Below, piece by piece: positions 30,648-41,813 of a stretch of 64,000 nucleotides of DNA. The DNA is from Pseudomonas sp. LS.1a (GTDB lineage: Bacteria > Pseudomonadota > Gammaproteobacteria > Pseudomonadales > Pseudomonadaceae). Numbering within the stretch: position 1 is the first letter of the stretch; the number at the start of each line of letters is the position of its first letter. Position numbers and translations under genes: made by a program. The DNA lies in contig NZ_CP092827.1 of assembly GCF_022533585.1 (NCBI RefSeq), positions 4,752,001 to 4,816,000 of the forward strand, in the 5' to 3' direction. The notes under the pieces are model-generated. The model was not told where the DNA came from and did no database searches. It worked only from the letters and a program-made list of their open reading frames with translations.

Positions 30648-31412
30648 TCAATGCAGGATCTGGCTCAGGAACAACTTGGTCCGGTCACTGCGCGGCCGGT
30701 CGAAGAAGTCATCCGGCGCCGCCTGCTCGACGATCTCGCCCTTGTCCATGAAGATCACCCGGTTCGCCACGGTCCGGGCAAAGCCCATCTCGTGGGTCAC
30801 GCAAAGCATGGTCATGCCATCTTCGGCCAGGCCCACCATGGTATCGAGCACTTCCTTGACCATTTCCGGGTCCAGCGCCGAGGTCGGTTCGTCGAACAGC
30901 ATGATCTTCGGCTTCATGCACAACGCACGGGCAATCGCCACACGCTGCTGCTGGCCACCGGACAACTGCCCAGGGTACTTGTGCGCCTGCTCCGGAATAC
31001 GCACCCGCTCCAGGTAATGCATGGCGATTTCCTCGGCCTTGCGCCGGGGCATCTTGCGCACCCACATCGGTGCCAGGGTGCAGTTCTCCAGGATGCTCAG
31101 GTGCGGGAACAGGTTGAAATGCTGGAACACCATGCCCACCTCACGGCGGATCGCCTCGATCTGCTTGAGATCGTTGGTCAGCTCCACGCCATCGACCACA
31201 ATGCGCCCCTGCTGGTGCTCTTCCAGGCGGTTGAGGCAACGGATAGTGGTGGACTTGCCCGAGCCGGACGGCCCGCACAGCACGATGCGCTCGCCCTGGC
31301 GCACGTTCAGGTTGATGTCCTTGAGCACATGGAACTGGCCGTACCACTTGTTCACGCCCTGCATCTGGATGATGCCTTCGGGGCCGGCAGGCTGCTTGAT
31401 CGCTTCACTCAT
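30648..31412 (-). CDS. aapP: Amino-acid ABC transporter ATP-binding protein AapP
   Basis: ATPase subunit of a polar/general L-amino-acid importer, 254 residues. Walker [16 protein letters not shown] signature LSGGQQQR, Walker [15 protein letters not shown] and the H-loop CVTHEMGFA are all intact. Last gene of the aapJQMP operon, 10 bp after aapM. Substrate (glutamate, aspartate and neutral amino acids) is inferred from the family. Confidence 0.96.
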   Translation of the reverse strand: MSEAIKQPAGPEGIIQMQGVNKWYGQFHVLKDINLNVRQGERIVLCGPSGSGKSTTIRCLNRLEEHQQGRIVVDGVELTNDLKQIEAIRREVGMVFQHFNLFPHLSILENCTLAPMWVRKMPRRKAEEIAMHYLERVRIPEQAHKYPGQLSGGQQQRVAIARALCMKPKIMLFDEPTSALDPEMVKEVLDTMVGLAEDGMTMLCVTHEMGFARTVANRVIFMDKGEIVEQAAPDDFFDRPRSDRTKLFLSQILH

Positions 31413-31422
31413 TTCGAAACTC

Positions 31423-32520
31423 CTAACGCTTGTGGCCAGTGTCCAGCTTGCGCTCCAGATGCATGGAGTAGCGGGACATACCGAAACAGAAAATCCAGAA
31501 CACCAGGGCGGCGAACACGTAGCCCTCGGTAGCCATGCCCAGCCAGGCCGGGTCGGCGGCAGCTTGCTTGACGCTGTTCAGCAGGTCGAACAGGCCGATG
31601 ATGATCACCAGGCTGGTGTCCTTGAACAGGGCAATGAAGGTGTTGACGATGCCAGGGATCACCAGCTTGAGCGCCTGCGGCAGAATCACCAGGCCCATCG
31701 CCCGCCAGTAACCCAGGCCCATGGCCGCGGCGGCTTCGTACTGGCCCTTGGGGATGGCCTGCAGGCCGCCCCGCACCACCTCGGCGATGTACGCCGACTG
31801 GAACAGGATCACGCCGATCATCGCCCGCAGCAGCTTGTCGAAGCTCATGCCCTCGGGCAGGAACAAAGGCAGCATCACCGACGACATGAACAGCACCGTG
31901 ATCAACGGCACGCCGCGCCAGAACTCGATGAAGGTCACGCACACCACCTTCACCGCCGGCATCTTCGAACGCCGCCCCAGGGCCAGCAGGATGCCCAGCG
32001 GCAAGGCGCCGACGATGCCCACGGTGGCGATCACCAGGGTCAGCATCAGCCCGCCCCACTGGCTGGTCGCTACGTTTTCCAGGCCCAGGACGCCCCCGTG
32101 CAGCAGGGTGTAGGCCAGCACGGGGTACAGCACCAGGAAGCCCAGGCCATAGAAGGCCTTGCGCGGGAAACGCTTGATGAACAGTGGCGCGGTGCCGAGC
32201 ACGGCAAGCCACACGGTCAGGTCCACGCGCCAGCGCAGCTCGGCCGGGTAGTAGCCGTACATGAACTGGCCGAAGCGCTGCTGCACGAACACCCAGCAGG
32301 CGCCCTCCTTGGTGCAGTCGGCACGGGTGGTGCCGACCCAGTTGGCGTCAAGCAACGCCCACTGCAGCAACGGCGGCACGATCAGCCACACCAGATAGAT
32401 GGCGAACAGGGTCAGCAGCGTGTTGAGCCAGCTGGAGAACAGATTGGCACGCATCCATGCGAGCACGCCGACGGTTTTCACCGGTGGCGGCATATCGGGT
32501 TTGAAAACATGGGCATTCAC
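31423..32520 (-). CDS. aapM: Amino-acid ABC transporter permease AapM
   Basis: Permease of 365 residues, with the HisM/GlnP-type inner-membrane domain in the C-terminal two thirds. The EAA loop reads [30 protein letters not shown] longer N-terminal region with two extra hydrophobic segments is typical of the AapM/BztC group and separates it from short GltK-type permeases. Forms a heterodimer with AapQ. Confidence 0.95.
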   Translation of the reverse strand: MNAHVFKPDMPPPVKTVGVLAWMRANLFSSWLNTLLTLFAIYLVWLIVPPLLQWALLDANWVGTTRADCTKEGACWVFVQQRFGQFMYGYYPAELRWRVDLTVWLAVLGTAPLFIKRFPRKAFYGLGFLVLYPVLAYTLLHGGVLGLENVATSQWGGLMLTLVIATVGIVGALPLGILLALGRRSKMPAVKVVCVTFIEFWRGVPLITVLFMSSVMLPLFLPEGMSFDKLLRAMIGVILFQSAYIAEVVRGGLQAIPKGQYEAAAAMGLGYWRAMGLVILPQALKLVIPGIVNTFIALFKDTSLVIIIGLFDLLNSVKQAAADPAWLGMATEGYVFAALVFWIFCFGMSRYSMHLERKLDTGHKR

Positions 32521-32530
32521 GGGCGTATCC

Positions 32531-33709
32531 TCACCGCTCGATCAGCGCAATGCGCTTGTTGTACCAGTTCATCAGCAGCGAAATGCTGATGCTGATGGCG
32601 AGATAGACACTCATGGTGATGGCGATCACCTCGATGGCCTGGCCGGTCTGGTTGAGCACGGTACCGGCGAACAGCGAAACCATCTCCGGGTAGCCGATAC
32701 CGGCCGCCAGCGACGAGTTCTTCGCCAGGTTCAGGTACTGGCTGGTCAGCGGCGGAATGATCACCCGCAGTGCCTGGGGGATGATCACCTTGCGCAGGGT
32801 CGGGCCCTCGCGCAGGCCCAGCGAGCGCGCGGCCTCGGTCTGGCCATGGCTGACCGAACGGATACCGGAGCGCACGATTTCGGCGATGAACGCTGCGGTA
32901 TAGATGGTCAACGCCAGGGTCAACGCCAGCAGCTCGGGGATCAGCACCCACCCGCCGACGAAGTTGAATCCTTTCAATTGCGGCACTTCCCAGTGCACCG
33001 GGCTGCCGAACAGCAGTACGCAAACGCCCGGAATGGCGATGAACAGCGCCAGCCCCACCCAGAACTTGTGGAACGGTACACCGGTCTCGTCGAAGCGCTT
33101 GTTGGCAAAGCGCACCATTACCACGATGGCCAGCAGCGCCAGGACCAGGGCCACGACGAACGGCCAGAAGCCTTCGGCCATGGACGCGCCGGGCATGTTA
33201 AGGCCACGGTTGCTGATGAAGAAGGTGTCGTCGATATTGATACTGCCCCGCGGTCCCGGCAGGGTTAGGAACACGGCGAAGTACCAGAACAGGATCTGCA
33301 ACAACGGCGGGATGTTGCGGAAGGTCTCCACATACACGGTCGCCAGCTTGTTGATCATCCAGTTCGGCGACAACCGCGCCACACCGATGATGAAGCCGAG
33401 GATGGTCGCCAGCACCACACCGATGAAGGTCACCAGCAGGGTGTTGAGCAGGCCGATGACGAACACCCGCGCATAGCTGTCGGATTCCACATAGGGAATC
33501 AGGTGCTGGGCGATGCCGAAGCCGGCACTGCGGTCGAGAAAGTCGAAGCCCGAGGTGATACCCCGGTGTTGCAGGTTGGTTTGCGTGTTGTGGAACAGGT
33601 ACCAGCCCAGGCCGACCACGAAGACGATCGTGAGGATCTGGAACAGCCACGCGCGCACACGCGGATCGTTAAGGGACAAGCCCTTGGGTGCGCCGATTTG
33701 ATTTTGCAT
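32531..33709 (-). CDS. aapQ: Amino-acid ABC transporter permease AapQ
   Basis: Permease of 392 residues with the coupling loop TEAARSLGLREGPTLRKVIIPQALRVIIPP and about eight hydrophobic segments. It carries the AapQ/BztB-specific insertion between the first and second conserved membrane segments (SRAF-rich region around residues 120-240). Sits 10 bp ahead of aapM. Confidence 0.95.
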   Translation of the reverse strand: MQNQIGAPKGLSLNDPRVRAWLFQILTIVFVVGLGWYLFHNTQTNLQHRGITSGFDFLDRSAGFGIAQHLIPYVESDSYARVFVIGLLNTLLVTFIGVVLATILGFIIGVARLSPNWMINKLATVYVETFRNIPPLLQILFWYFAVFLTLPGPRGSINIDDTFFISNRGLNMPGASMAEGFWPFVVALVLALLAIVVMVRFANKRFDETGVPFHKFWVGLALFIAIPGVCVLLFGSPVHWEVPQLKGFNFVGGWVLIPELLALTLALTIYTAAFIAEIVRSGIRSVSHGQTEAARSLGLREGPTLRKVIIPQALRVIIPPLTSQYLNLAKNSSLAAGIGYPEMVSLFAGTVLNQTGQAIEVIAITMSVYLAISISISLLMNWYNKRIALIER

Positions 33710-33776
33710 GAAGTGCCCCGGACAGTAGGGATTCGAACAGCCTGCGGCGGCGGGATGCCGCCGCAGGGTGCAGCCA

Positions 33777-34805
33777 TCAGCGCACAGGTGGCGCGTACTG
33801 GATGCCGCCGTTGTTCCACAGGGCGTTCATGCCACGGTCGATCTTCAGGTCGGTGCTCTGGCCCAGGTTCTTCTCGAACACTTCGCCGTAGTTACCGACT
33901 TGCTTCACGATTTGCACTACCCAGTCCTTGGGCAGCTTGAGGTCCTTGCCGTACTCACCATCCGCGCCCAGCAGGCGGGCGACGTCCGGGTTCTTGGTGC
34001 TCTTGGCTTCGGCCTCGACATTCTTCGAGGTGATGCCCGCCTCTTCGGCGTTGAGCATGGCGAACAGGGTCCACTTGACGATGCTGAACCATTCTTCGTC
34101 GCCCTTGCGCACCACCGGGCCCAGCGGTTCCTTGGAGATGGTTTCCGGCAGTACCACGTACTCGGTCGGCGCGGCCAGCTTGGAGCGCTGGGCGAACAGC
34201 TGCGACTTGTCCGAGGTCAGCACGTCGCAACGGCCCGACTCCAGCGACTTGGCGCTTTCGTCCGAGGTGTCGAAGGTGATCGGGGTGTACTTCAGGCCAT
34301 TGGCGCGGAAGTAGTCCGATACGTTCAGCTCGGTGGTGGTACCGGCCTGGATGCAGATAGTCGCGCCATCGAGTTCCTTGGCACTGGATACACCCAGCTT
34401 TTTGTTGGCCAGGAAGCCAACGCCGTCGTAGTAGGTAACACCGGCGAATACCAGGCCCATGCCGGCATCACGCGAGCTGGTCCAGGTGGTGTTGCGCGAC
34501 AGCACGTCGACTTCGCCCGACTGCAGGGCGGTAAAGCGTTCCTTGGCGTTGAGCTGGCTGAACTTGACCTTGGTGGCATCGCCGAACACGGCGGCGGCCA
34601 CGGCGCGGCACACGTCGGCGTCGATACCAACGATCTTGCCCTGCGCATCAGGTACCGAGAAGCCTGGAAGACCGTCGCTCACGCCACACTGGACGAAGCC
34701 CTTCTTCTTTACCGCATCGAGGGTGGCGCCGGCCTGGGCGTTGCTCACGGCGCCCAGCGCGGCGGCAGCGGTCAGGACTGCCAGGGTGGTTTTCAACATC
34801 TTCAT
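33777..34805 (-). CDS. aapJ: Amino-acid ABC transporter substrate-binding protein AapJ
   Basis: Periplasmic binding protein of 342 residues with signal peptide ending near AQA/GATLD. The mature protein starts LDAVKKKGFVQCGVSDGLPGFSVPDAQGKIVGIDADVCRA, the AapJ/BztA hallmark. It captures amino acids, with glutamate and aspartate likely favoured, and delivers them to AapQM. First gene of the operon, GGAGG upstream of ATG 34805. A sigma-54-type promoter lies about 180 bp upstream, which fits nitrogen- or acidic-amino-acid-responsive control. Confidence 0.96.
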   Translation of the reverse strand: MKMLKTTLAVLTAAAALGAVSNAQAGATLDAVKKKGFVQCGVSDGLPGFSVPDAQGKIVGIDADVCRAVAAAVFGDATKVKFSQLNAKERFTALQSGEVDVLSRNTTWTSSRDAGMGLVFAGVTYYDGVGFLANKKLGVSSAKELDGATICIQAGTTTELNVSDYFRANGLKYTPITFDTSDESAKSLESGRCDVLTSDKSQLFAQRSKLAAPTEYVVLPETISKEPLGPVVRKGDEEWFSIVKWTLFAMLNAEEAGITSKNVEAEAKSTKNPDVARLLGADGEYGKDLKLPKDWVVQIVKQVGNYGEVFEKNLGQSTDLKIDRGMNALWNNGGIQYAPPVR

Positions 34806-35794
<989 letters not shown>

Positions 35795-35895
35795 GCCAAG
35801 GCAGCCTGTAGTTGTGAGGCTATTCCGCTACGCCGCGCCTGAATCTTGCATTACACTGCCCGGCGTACATTCCTTAACCAGTTGATGAGACGATC

Positions 35896-37359
35896 GTGCT
35901 CAAGGCACTCAAGAAAATATTCGGCAAGGGAGACGCCGCGCCACAGGCCGTCGCTCCTGCTGCCAGCGTGACCCCGCCTGTGCCCGCGCCAGCCAGCGAG
36001 GCCCGGCCCGCAGCAAAGCCGGCCACCCCGCGCGCCAACCGCACTGCCGAGGCTGAACAGCCTGCCGCCGTTACGCCAGCCACCGACAAGCCGGCCAAGG
36101 ACAAACCGCGTCGCGAGCGCAAGCCCAAGCCGCAGGCCAGCCTGTGGAAACCCGAAGACTTCGTGGTCGAGCCGCAAGAAGGCAAGACCCGCTTCCACGA
36201 CTTCAAGCTGTCCAACGAGCTGATGCACGCCATCCACGACCTGGGCTTCCCGTACTGCACACCGATCCAGGCACAGGTGCTGGGTTACACCCTGCGTGGC
36301 CAGGACGCCATCGGCCGGGCCCAGACCGGTACCGGCAAGACGGCGGCGTTCCTGATCTCGATCATTTCCCAGCTGCAGCAGACGCCGCCGCCGAAGGAAC
36401 GCTACATGGGCGAGCCACGCGCGCTGATCATCGCGCCCACCCGCGAGCTGGTGGTGCAGATCGCCAAGGACGCCATCGCCCTGACCAAGTACACCGGCCT
36501 GAACGTGATGAGCTTTGTCGGCGGCATGGACTTCGACAAGCAGCTCAAGGCCCTGGAAGCGCGCCACTGCGACATCCTGGTGGCCACCCCGGGCCGCCTG
36601 CTGGACTTCAACCAGCGCGGTGAGGTGCACCTGGACATGGTCGAGGTAATGGTGCTGGACGAAGCCGACCGCATGCTCGACATGGGCTTCATCCCCCAGG
36701 TACGCCAGATCATTCGCCAGACGCCGCCGAAAAGCGAGCGCCAGACCCTGCTGTTCTCCGCCACCTTCACCGACGACGTGATGAACCTGGCCAAGCAGTG
36801 GACCACCAACCCGGCCATCGTCGAGATCGAGCCGGAAAACGTGGCCAGCGAAACGGTGGAGCAGCACGTGTATGCGGTGGCCGGCAGCGACAAGTACAAG
36901 CTGCTGTACAACCTGGTGACCCAGAACAAGTGGGAACGGGTGATGGTATTCGCCAACCGCAAGGACGAAGTGCGGCGCATCGAGGAAAAACTGGTGCGCG
37001 ACGGCATCAATGCCGCGCAGTTGTCGGGCGACGTGCCGCAGCACAAGCGTATCCGTACCCTGGAAAACTTCCGCGAAGGGCGAATCACCGTGCTGGTGGC
37101 CACCGACGTGGCAGGGCGTGGTATTCACATCGATGGCATCAGCCACGTGATCAACTTCACCCTGCCGGAAGACCCGGACGACTATGTGCACCGCATTGGC
37201 CGGACCGGCCGTGCGGGGACCAGTGGCGTGTCGATCAGCTTTGCCGGCGAGGATGACTCCTACCAGCTGCCGGCGATCGAAGAGCTGCTGGGGCGCAAGA
37301 TCAAGTGTGAAATGCCGCCGGATGAGCTGCTGAAGCCGGTGCCGCGCAAGCACCATTGA
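35896..37359 (+). CDS. rhlB: ATP-dependent RNA helicase RhlB (DEAD-box)
   Basis: DEAD-box helicase of 487 residues. An N-terminal low-complexity Ala/Pro/Lys-rich extension (about 1-90) is typical of the pseudomonad protein and absent from E. coli RhlB. Core motifs: Q-motif [10 protein letters not shown], motif I AQTGTGKT, Ia [45 protein letters not shown]. RhlB unwinds RNA, often with RNase E in the degradosome. Start is GTG at 35896. Confidence 0.94.
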   Translation: MLKALKKIFGKGDAAPQAVAPAASVTPPVPAPASEARPAAKPATPRANRTAEAEQPAAVTPATDKPAKDKPRRERKPKPQASLWKPEDFVVEPQEGKTRFHDFKLSNELMHAIHDLGFPYCTPIQAQVLGYTLRGQDAIGRAQTGTGKTAAFLISIISQLQQTPPPKERYMGEPRALIIAPTRELVVQIAKDAIALTKYTGLNVMSFVGGMDFDKQLKALEARHCDILVATPGRLLDFNQRGEVHLDMVEVMVLDEADRMLDMGFIPQVRQIIRQTPPKSERQTLLFSATFTDDVMNLAKQWTTNPAIVEIEPENVASETVEQHVYAVAGSDKYKLLYNLVTQNKWERVMVFANRKDEVRRIEEKLVRDGINAAQLSGDVPQHKRIRTLENFREGRITVLVATDVAGRGIHIDGISHVINFTLPEDPDDYVHRIGRTGRAGTSGVSISFAGEDDSYQLPAIEELLGRKIKCEMPPDELLKPVPRKHH

Positions 37360-37360
37360 C

Positions 37361-37460
37361 CTGTGCCGGCCTCTTCGCGGGTAAACCCGCTCCCACAGAG
37401 GTACTCCACAGCTTTCGAAACCTGTGCAGTACCTGTGGGAGCGGGTTTACCCGTCGAACC
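37361..37460. repeat. REP pair (REPIN) between rhlB and moaE
   Basis: CTGTGCCGGCCTCTTCGCGGGTAAACCCGCTCCCACAGAGG and its inverted partner ending CTGTGGGAGCGGGTTTACCCGTCGAACCGGGG, with about 35 nt between. It lies between the convergent rhlB and moaE. Confidence 0.88.
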
Positions 37461-37490
37461 GGGGCTACGCCCCGGCCATCAAACAAGGAT

Positions 37491-37937
37491 CTACCAGCGC
37501 CCAGCGGCATCCTGGTCACTCTGCTTCCCTTCCACCCACCTTGCCCCTTCCTGAGTATTTTCCTTCTTCCAGAACGGCGCCCGGGTCTTCAGGTAGTCCA
37601 TGATGAAGTTGCAGGCATCGAACGCCGCCTGCCGATGGGCACTGGCCACGCCGACGAACACGATCGGCTCGCCCGGTTCCAGCGCACCGATGCGGTGCAG
37701 CACCTCCACCTTGAGCAACGGCCAGCGCTGCTCGGCCTCGACCACGATCTTGGCCAGCGCCTTTTCGGTCATGCCCGGATAGTGCTCAAGGAACATCCCC
37801 GCCACTTCGCGGCCATCGTTGAAGTCCCGCACATAACCGACAAAACCGACCACCGCACCTACGCCGACATTGGCCGCATGCATGGCATTGGTCTCGGCCC
37901 CCGGGTCGAACGCGCCTTCCTGTACTCGCACAGCCAT
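37491..37937 (-). CDS. moaE: Molybdopterin synthase catalytic subunit MoaE
   Basis: Large subunit of molybdopterin synthase (148 residues) that converts cyclic pyranopterin monophosphate to molybdopterin with sulfur from MoaD. Recognised from NVGVGAVVGFVGYVRDFNDGREVAGMFLEHYPGMTEK, the RIGALEPGEPIVFVGVASAHRQAAFDAC block with conserved Arg/His, and the catalytic-site KTRAPFWKKE. It lies 2 bp downstream of moaD. Confidence 0.97.
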   Translation of the reverse strand: MAVRVQEGAFDPGAETNAMHAANVGVGAVVGFVGYVRDFNDGREVAGMFLEHYPGMTEKALAKIVVEAEQRWPLLKVEVLHRIGALEPGEPIVFVGVASAHRQAAFDACNFIMDYLKTRAPFWKKENTQEGARWVEGKQSDQDAAGRW

Positions 37938-37939
37938 GT

Positions 37940-38185
37940 TCAGCCTCCGGTCACCGGCGGGAAGAACGCCACTTCATCGCCCTCTGCCAGCGGCTCATCG
38001 AGCTTGCACAGCTCTTCGTTGCGCGCACACATCAGGTTCTGCTCGGCCAGCACTTCGTACTGCCCGCCCTTGGCCACCAAAGCCTGGCGCACATCATCGA
38101 GCACCTTGAACACGCCCTCCACCCGCTCGGCATCCACGCCCAACAGTTCGCGGTAACGGGCGAAGTACATCACCTTGACCTTCAT
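37940..38185 (-). CDS. moaD: Molybdopterin synthase sulfur carrier subunit MoaD
   Basis: Ubiquitin-like protein of 81 residues ending in the diagnostic Gly-Gly (PPVTGG), whose C-terminal carboxylate is converted to thiocarboxylate. N-terminus [18 protein letters not shown] and the LxxGDEVAFFPPVTGG tail are typical. ATG 38185 overlaps the moaC stop; a GTG one codon upstream is a less likely start. Confidence 0.96.
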   Translation of the reverse strand: MKVKVMYFARYRELLGVDAERVEGVFKVLDDVRQALVAKGGQYEVLAEQNLMCARNEELCKLDEPLAEGDEVAFFPPVTGG

Positions 38186-38655
38186 CACGCCTCCACCTTG
38201 TAGTGGCCGCTCTTGCCGCCAAGTTTTTCCAGCAGGCGCACCTGCTCGATGACCATACCTTTATCCACAGCCTTGCACATGTCGTAGATCGTCAGCGCGG
38301 CCACGCTGGCGGCGGTCAGCGCCTCCATCTCCACGCCAGTCTGCCCGGCCAGCTTGCAGCGGGCGACGATGCGCACGGCGTCCTGCCCCTCGGCACTGAG
38401 CTCGACCTTGACGCTGGTCAGCATCAGCGGGTGGCACAGCGGGATCAGGTCGCTGGTCTTCTTGGCCGCCTGGATCCCGGCGATGCGCGCCACGGCGAAC
38501 ACGTCGCCCTTGGGGTGTTCACCGTCGACAATCATCTGCAAGGTCTGCGGCAACATGCGCACCCGCGCCTCGGCGGTGGCCTCGCGCTCGGTCACGGCCT
38601 TTTCAGTGACGTCGACCATGTTGGCCCGCCCCTGGGAATCAAGATGTGTCAGCAC
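38185..38655 (-). CDS. moaC: Cyclic pyranopterin monophosphate synthase MoaC
   Basis: Catalyses the second half of pyranopterin formation after MoaA. 156 residues with [19 protein letters not shown] at the N-terminus, [17 protein letters not shown], and [28 protein letters not shown], all diagnostic of MoaC. Start is GTG at 38655 with AGGAG seven bases upstream. Leads the moaC-moaD-moaE operon; moaA is not in the window. Confidence 0.97.
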
Positions 38656-38730
38656 TGCTCTGCTCCTGTGAAGGGAACTCGCAGTGTAAACCTGTGAGTC
38701 AGGTTTGAGCAGAGGGATGCGTCAACCGGT

Positions 38731-38785
38731 ACGGGCTCTTCGCGGGCGTGCCCGCGAAGAGGCCGGGCGGCGAACCGCCCGGCGC
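38731..38785. repeat. REP hairpin pair
   Basis: Hairpin CTCTTCGCGGGC/GCCCGCGAAGAG followed by a second stem GCCGGGCGG/CCGCCCGGC. Located just after the 3' end of the PhoH gene, probably ending its transcript. Confidence 0.75.
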
Positions 38786-38791
38786 AGAGGG

Positions 38792-40186
38792 TTACAGATG
38801 CGACTCGGCGTACTCGGCCAGCACCGAGCGTGGCACGCCCTGCAGGGTGATGTGCACGCCATGGGGGAAGTCCTTGAAGCGCTCGGTCAGGTAGGTCAGG
38901 CCCGAGCTGGTCGCGGACAGGTAGGGGGTGTCGATCTGCGCCAGGTTACCCAGGCAGACCACCTTGGAGCCGGAGCCGGCACGGGTGATGATGGTTTTCA
39001 TCTGGTGCGGTGTCAGGTTCTGGCACTCGTCGATCAGGATCAGGCTCTGCTGGAAGCTACGGCCACGGATGTAGTTCAGCGACTTGAACTGCAACGGCAC
39101 GCGTTCGAGGATGTACTCGACGCTGCCATGGGTGCTTTCGTCATCCATGTGCAAGGCTTCGAGGTTGTCGGTGATGGCGCCCAGCCAGGGCTCCATCTTC
39201 TCGGCCTCGGTGCCCGGCAGGAAGCCGATCTCCTGGTCCAGCCCCTGCACACTGCGGGTGGCGATGATGCGCCGGTAGCGCTTGCTGACCATGGTCTGCT
39301 CGATGGCCGCGGCCAGGGCCAGGATGGTCTTGCCGGAACCGGCGGCGCCGGTCAGGTTGACCAGGTGGATATCCGGGTCGAGCAGGGCGAACAGCGCCAG
39401 GCTCTGATGGATGTCCCGCGGCTTCAGGCCCCAGGCTTCCTGGTGCAGTAGCGGTTCCTGGTGCAGGTCGAGCAACAGCAACTCATCGTTGCGGATACCC
39501 TTGATCCAGCCGACGAAGCCCTGTTCATCGATGATGAACTCGTTGACATGCACCGCCGGCAGGTTGTCGATCAATTGCACGCGGTGCCAGGTACGGCCAC
39601 GCTCCTGGCGGGTATCGACCTTGCTCACCCGGTCCCAGAACGAGCCGGTGACCGAATGGTAGCCCTTGGACAGCAAGGACACGTCATCGACCAGCTGGTC
39701 GGTGCTGTAGTCCTCGGCCGCGATGCCACAGGCACGTGCCTTCAGGCGCATGTTGATGTCTTTGGTGACCAGCACAACGTCCAGGTCGGTGCGCCGGGCC
39801 CGTACTTCGAGCAACTGGTTGATGATGATGTTGTCGTTGAGGTTTTCCGGCAGCAGCTTGTTCGGCTCGTTGCGCGGGGTCATCAGGATGGACAGGAAGC
39901 CCTTGGGCCCGCTCTTGCCACGCTGGATCGGAACGCCCTGCTCGACATCGCTGGGCGAGGCGTCACCCAGGGTCTGGTCGATCAGGCGAATGGCCTGGCG
40001 GCATTCGGCGGCGATGGTCTGTTTGCCGGTCTTGAGCTTGTCGAGTTCCTCCAGCACCGTCATCGGGATGGCGACATGGTGCTCCTCGAAGTTCAGTAAC
40101 GCGTTAGGGTCGTGAATCAGGACGTTGGTATCGAGCACATACAGGATAGGCTTGCTGGAGGAAGGGTTGCGTCCTTGGTCATCCAT
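38792..40186 (-). CDS. PIN-domain/PhoH-family ATPase
   Basis: Protein of 464 residues with an N-terminal PIN ribonuclease domain (YVLDTNVLIHDPNAL at about 14-28, acidic residues LVTKDINMR and AEDYSTDQL) and a C-terminal PhoH ATPase domain (Walker A GAAGSGKTILALAAAIE, Walker B LILIDECQNLTPHQMK). This PIN-PhoH architecture (PhoH2-like) has shown RNA helicase and ribonuclease activity in other bacteria. The cellular target is not known. Single gene, minus strand. Confidence 0.92.
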   Translation of the reverse strand: MDDQGRNPSSSKPILYVLDTNVLIHDPNALLNFEEHHVAIPMTVLEELDKLKTGKQTIAAECRQAIRLIDQTLGDASPSDVEQGVPIQRGKSGPKGFLSILMTPRNEPNKLLPENLNDNIIINQLLEVRARRTDLDVVLVTKDINMRLKARACGIAAEDYSTDQLVDDVSLLSKGYHSVTGSFWDRVSKVDTRQERGRTWHRVQLIDNLPAVHVNEFIIDEQGFVGWIKGIRNDELLLLDLHQEPLLHQEAWGLKPRDIHQSLALFALLDPDIHLVNLTGAAGSGKTILALAAAIEQTMVSKRYRRIIATRSVQGLDQEIGFLPGTEAEKMEPWLGAITDNLEALHMDDESTHGSVEYILERVPLQFKSLNYIRGRSFQQSLILIDECQNLTPHQMKTIITRAGSGSKVVCLGNLAQIDTPYLSATSSGLTYLTERFKDFPHGVHITLQGVPRSVLAEYAESHL

Positions 40187-40548
40187 ACTCGGTCACCTTA
40201 TGTCGAAGCCACACGGCGTGGTCTGTTACGCCGCAGAGTGACTGCCGCTGTCCCCGTATCCGCGTTGTTACGGGCGGGAAGCGAACCTGGCTAGGTGGGC
40301 CTGGATGACGCCACCTGTGCTGCAGGAATCGGCTGTCTGGTTTCTTCATACCGCAAAAATGATGACTAAAAAAAGTCTTTTTACGTGTAGGTGAAGTTTA
40401 TTTTTCCAAATGACGAACAGGGGTTGGCGAGGGGGCGCGTGAGGACTACAGTAAAAATTCAGGCTGGCCTTGCCGAGGCCATCGCCAGCAGCCCATGCAC
40501 GGTACCTGTGGAAGCTGGCGTGCCGGCGATGGGCCGCAAAGCGGCCCC
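40187..40548. other. Intergenic region upstream of the PhoH gene
   Basis: About 360 bp without a gene. It contains an A/T-rich patch near 40358-40400 that may be the PhoH promoter area, a short GACT..AGTC hairpin followed by T5, and a GC-rich stem GGGCCGC/GCGGCCC at 40531-40547 just after the deacetylase-like stop, probably its terminator. Confidence 0.5.
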
Positions 40549-41676
40549 CTACTCCCGCCAGGCATACGCCTGACAGTCCTCCCAACCAATCCCGCTCTGC
40601 GCGGTATTGCGCAACAACCACTCCACCGCCGGCTGCGCCTTGGGCAGGCTGTCATGGAACTGGATCACCCCTTTGCGCCACAGCAGCATCAAGGTCAGCA
40701 CCCGCTGCGCCGAGGCCTCGGCGCTCAGTGCGCCATCATCCTGGGCATCGATGTCCCACAATGACACCCGCAACTGCTGGCTGGCCATGAATGCCTCGCC
40801 ATCGGCCCGACGCTGCCCGTAAGGTGGCCGGAACAACGGCACATACTGCTCCGGCAGGTCTGCCTGCACCCGCGCCTGGCTACGCCGCAACGAGTCCTGC
40901 CAACCATTCCACAGCGCATGGGAGCGGTACTCCCAACCCTGTATCCCCACGCACTGCCCGCCATAGAGCTGACGCAAGGCATTCGCCACCCCGGCGTCGC
41001 GGCGTTGCTGCAGGCGGTTGCCGAGCACGAAGAACGTGCCTTCAAGCTTTTGCCGGCGCAGGTAATCAGCCAGCAGGTCGGTGCTGCCGCCCTCCGGCCC
41101 GGGCCCGCCGACGAAGGTCAGCAGGAACATGCGGTCGTTCAGTTCATCCCCGTTGCGCTCGCGCGAGGACAGCCGCTCCAGCTCGCTACTGGTCTGTGGC
41201 AGCAACGCAGCCTTGCGCAGTTGCTCGTCCAGGTAGCGCACATGGAACTGGTGACTCGGCTCGACCCAGCCGGTGTAGAACGTGCCGACATCGGCAGCGA
41301 ACGTCGCCGCTTGAGCACGCAACTCCGCCATCGACGTTACCGGGTAACAGAACGACGCATCCTGCTCGCAACTGCGCTGCGCCTGTTGATAACCTTCCCA
41401 CAACCGCTGCCACATGCGCGCCCGCACCAGGCGCACCTTCTGCAGGTTGATCTGCCGCAGCCCCAAGCGTGCCGCCAGCGCTGCGTCGTCCAACTGCTCG
41501 CTTTCGTGCAGCACCTGGGCGAACGAGAGGATTTCGGCGCGCGAGGCCACATCGAACAGCGCCGGGCTGTCCAGCTGTTCGGGCCACAGGCTGCGGTCCA
41601 GGCTCGCCTGGGGTAACGGGGCAGCTTGCACGGCCAGGCTCAGCAGAGCGGCCAGCAAGGCAGAGGCAATGCGCAC
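40549..41676 (-). CDS. NodB-fold polysaccharide-deacetylase-like protein with degenerate active site
   Basis: Exported protein of 375 residues. Signal peptide from GTG 41676 (GGAG nine bases upstream): VRIASALLAALLSLAVQAAP. The C-terminal half matches the carbohydrate esterase 4 (NodB) fold: TFVGGPGPEG replaces the catalytic TFDDGP box (residues 187-192), SHALWN replaces the metal-binding HxxxH (His253, Asn257), while RPPYG (283-287) and QFHDS (His341) remain. Loss of both motif-1 aspartates and one histidine suggests it is not a classic metal-dependent deacetylase. The N-terminal half is unassigned and helical. Note its position beside the alginate operon. Confidence 0.8.
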   Translation of the reverse strand: MRIASALLAALLSLAVQAAPLPQASLDRSLWPEQLDSPALFDVASRAEILSFAQVLHESEQLDDAALAARLGLRQINLQKVRLVRARMWQRLWEGYQQAQRSCEQDASFCYPVTSMAELRAQAATFAADVGTFYTGWVEPSHQFHVRYLDEQLRKAALLPQTSSELERLSSRERNGDELNDRMFLLTFVGGPGPEGGSTDLLADYLRRQKLEGTFFVLGNRLQQRRDAGVANALRQLYGGQCVGIQGWEYRSHALWNGWQDSLRRSQARVQADLPEQYVPLFRPPYGQRRADGEAFMASQQLRVSLWDIDAQDDGALSAEASAQRVLTLMLLWRKGVIQFHDSLPKAQPAVEWLLRNTAQSGIGWEDCQAYAWRE

Positions 41677-41813
41677 GGTTGAAGGCTCCGCAACGGCAAA
41701 ACGCGCACTATAGCGCCTGCACCGGCCATGGTCTGTGACTATCGTCGCCATAGTTTGGACTTGCACCGCCCAGCCCGTAGAATCCACGGTCAACGATGCC
41801 AGGAGCCGACCCG

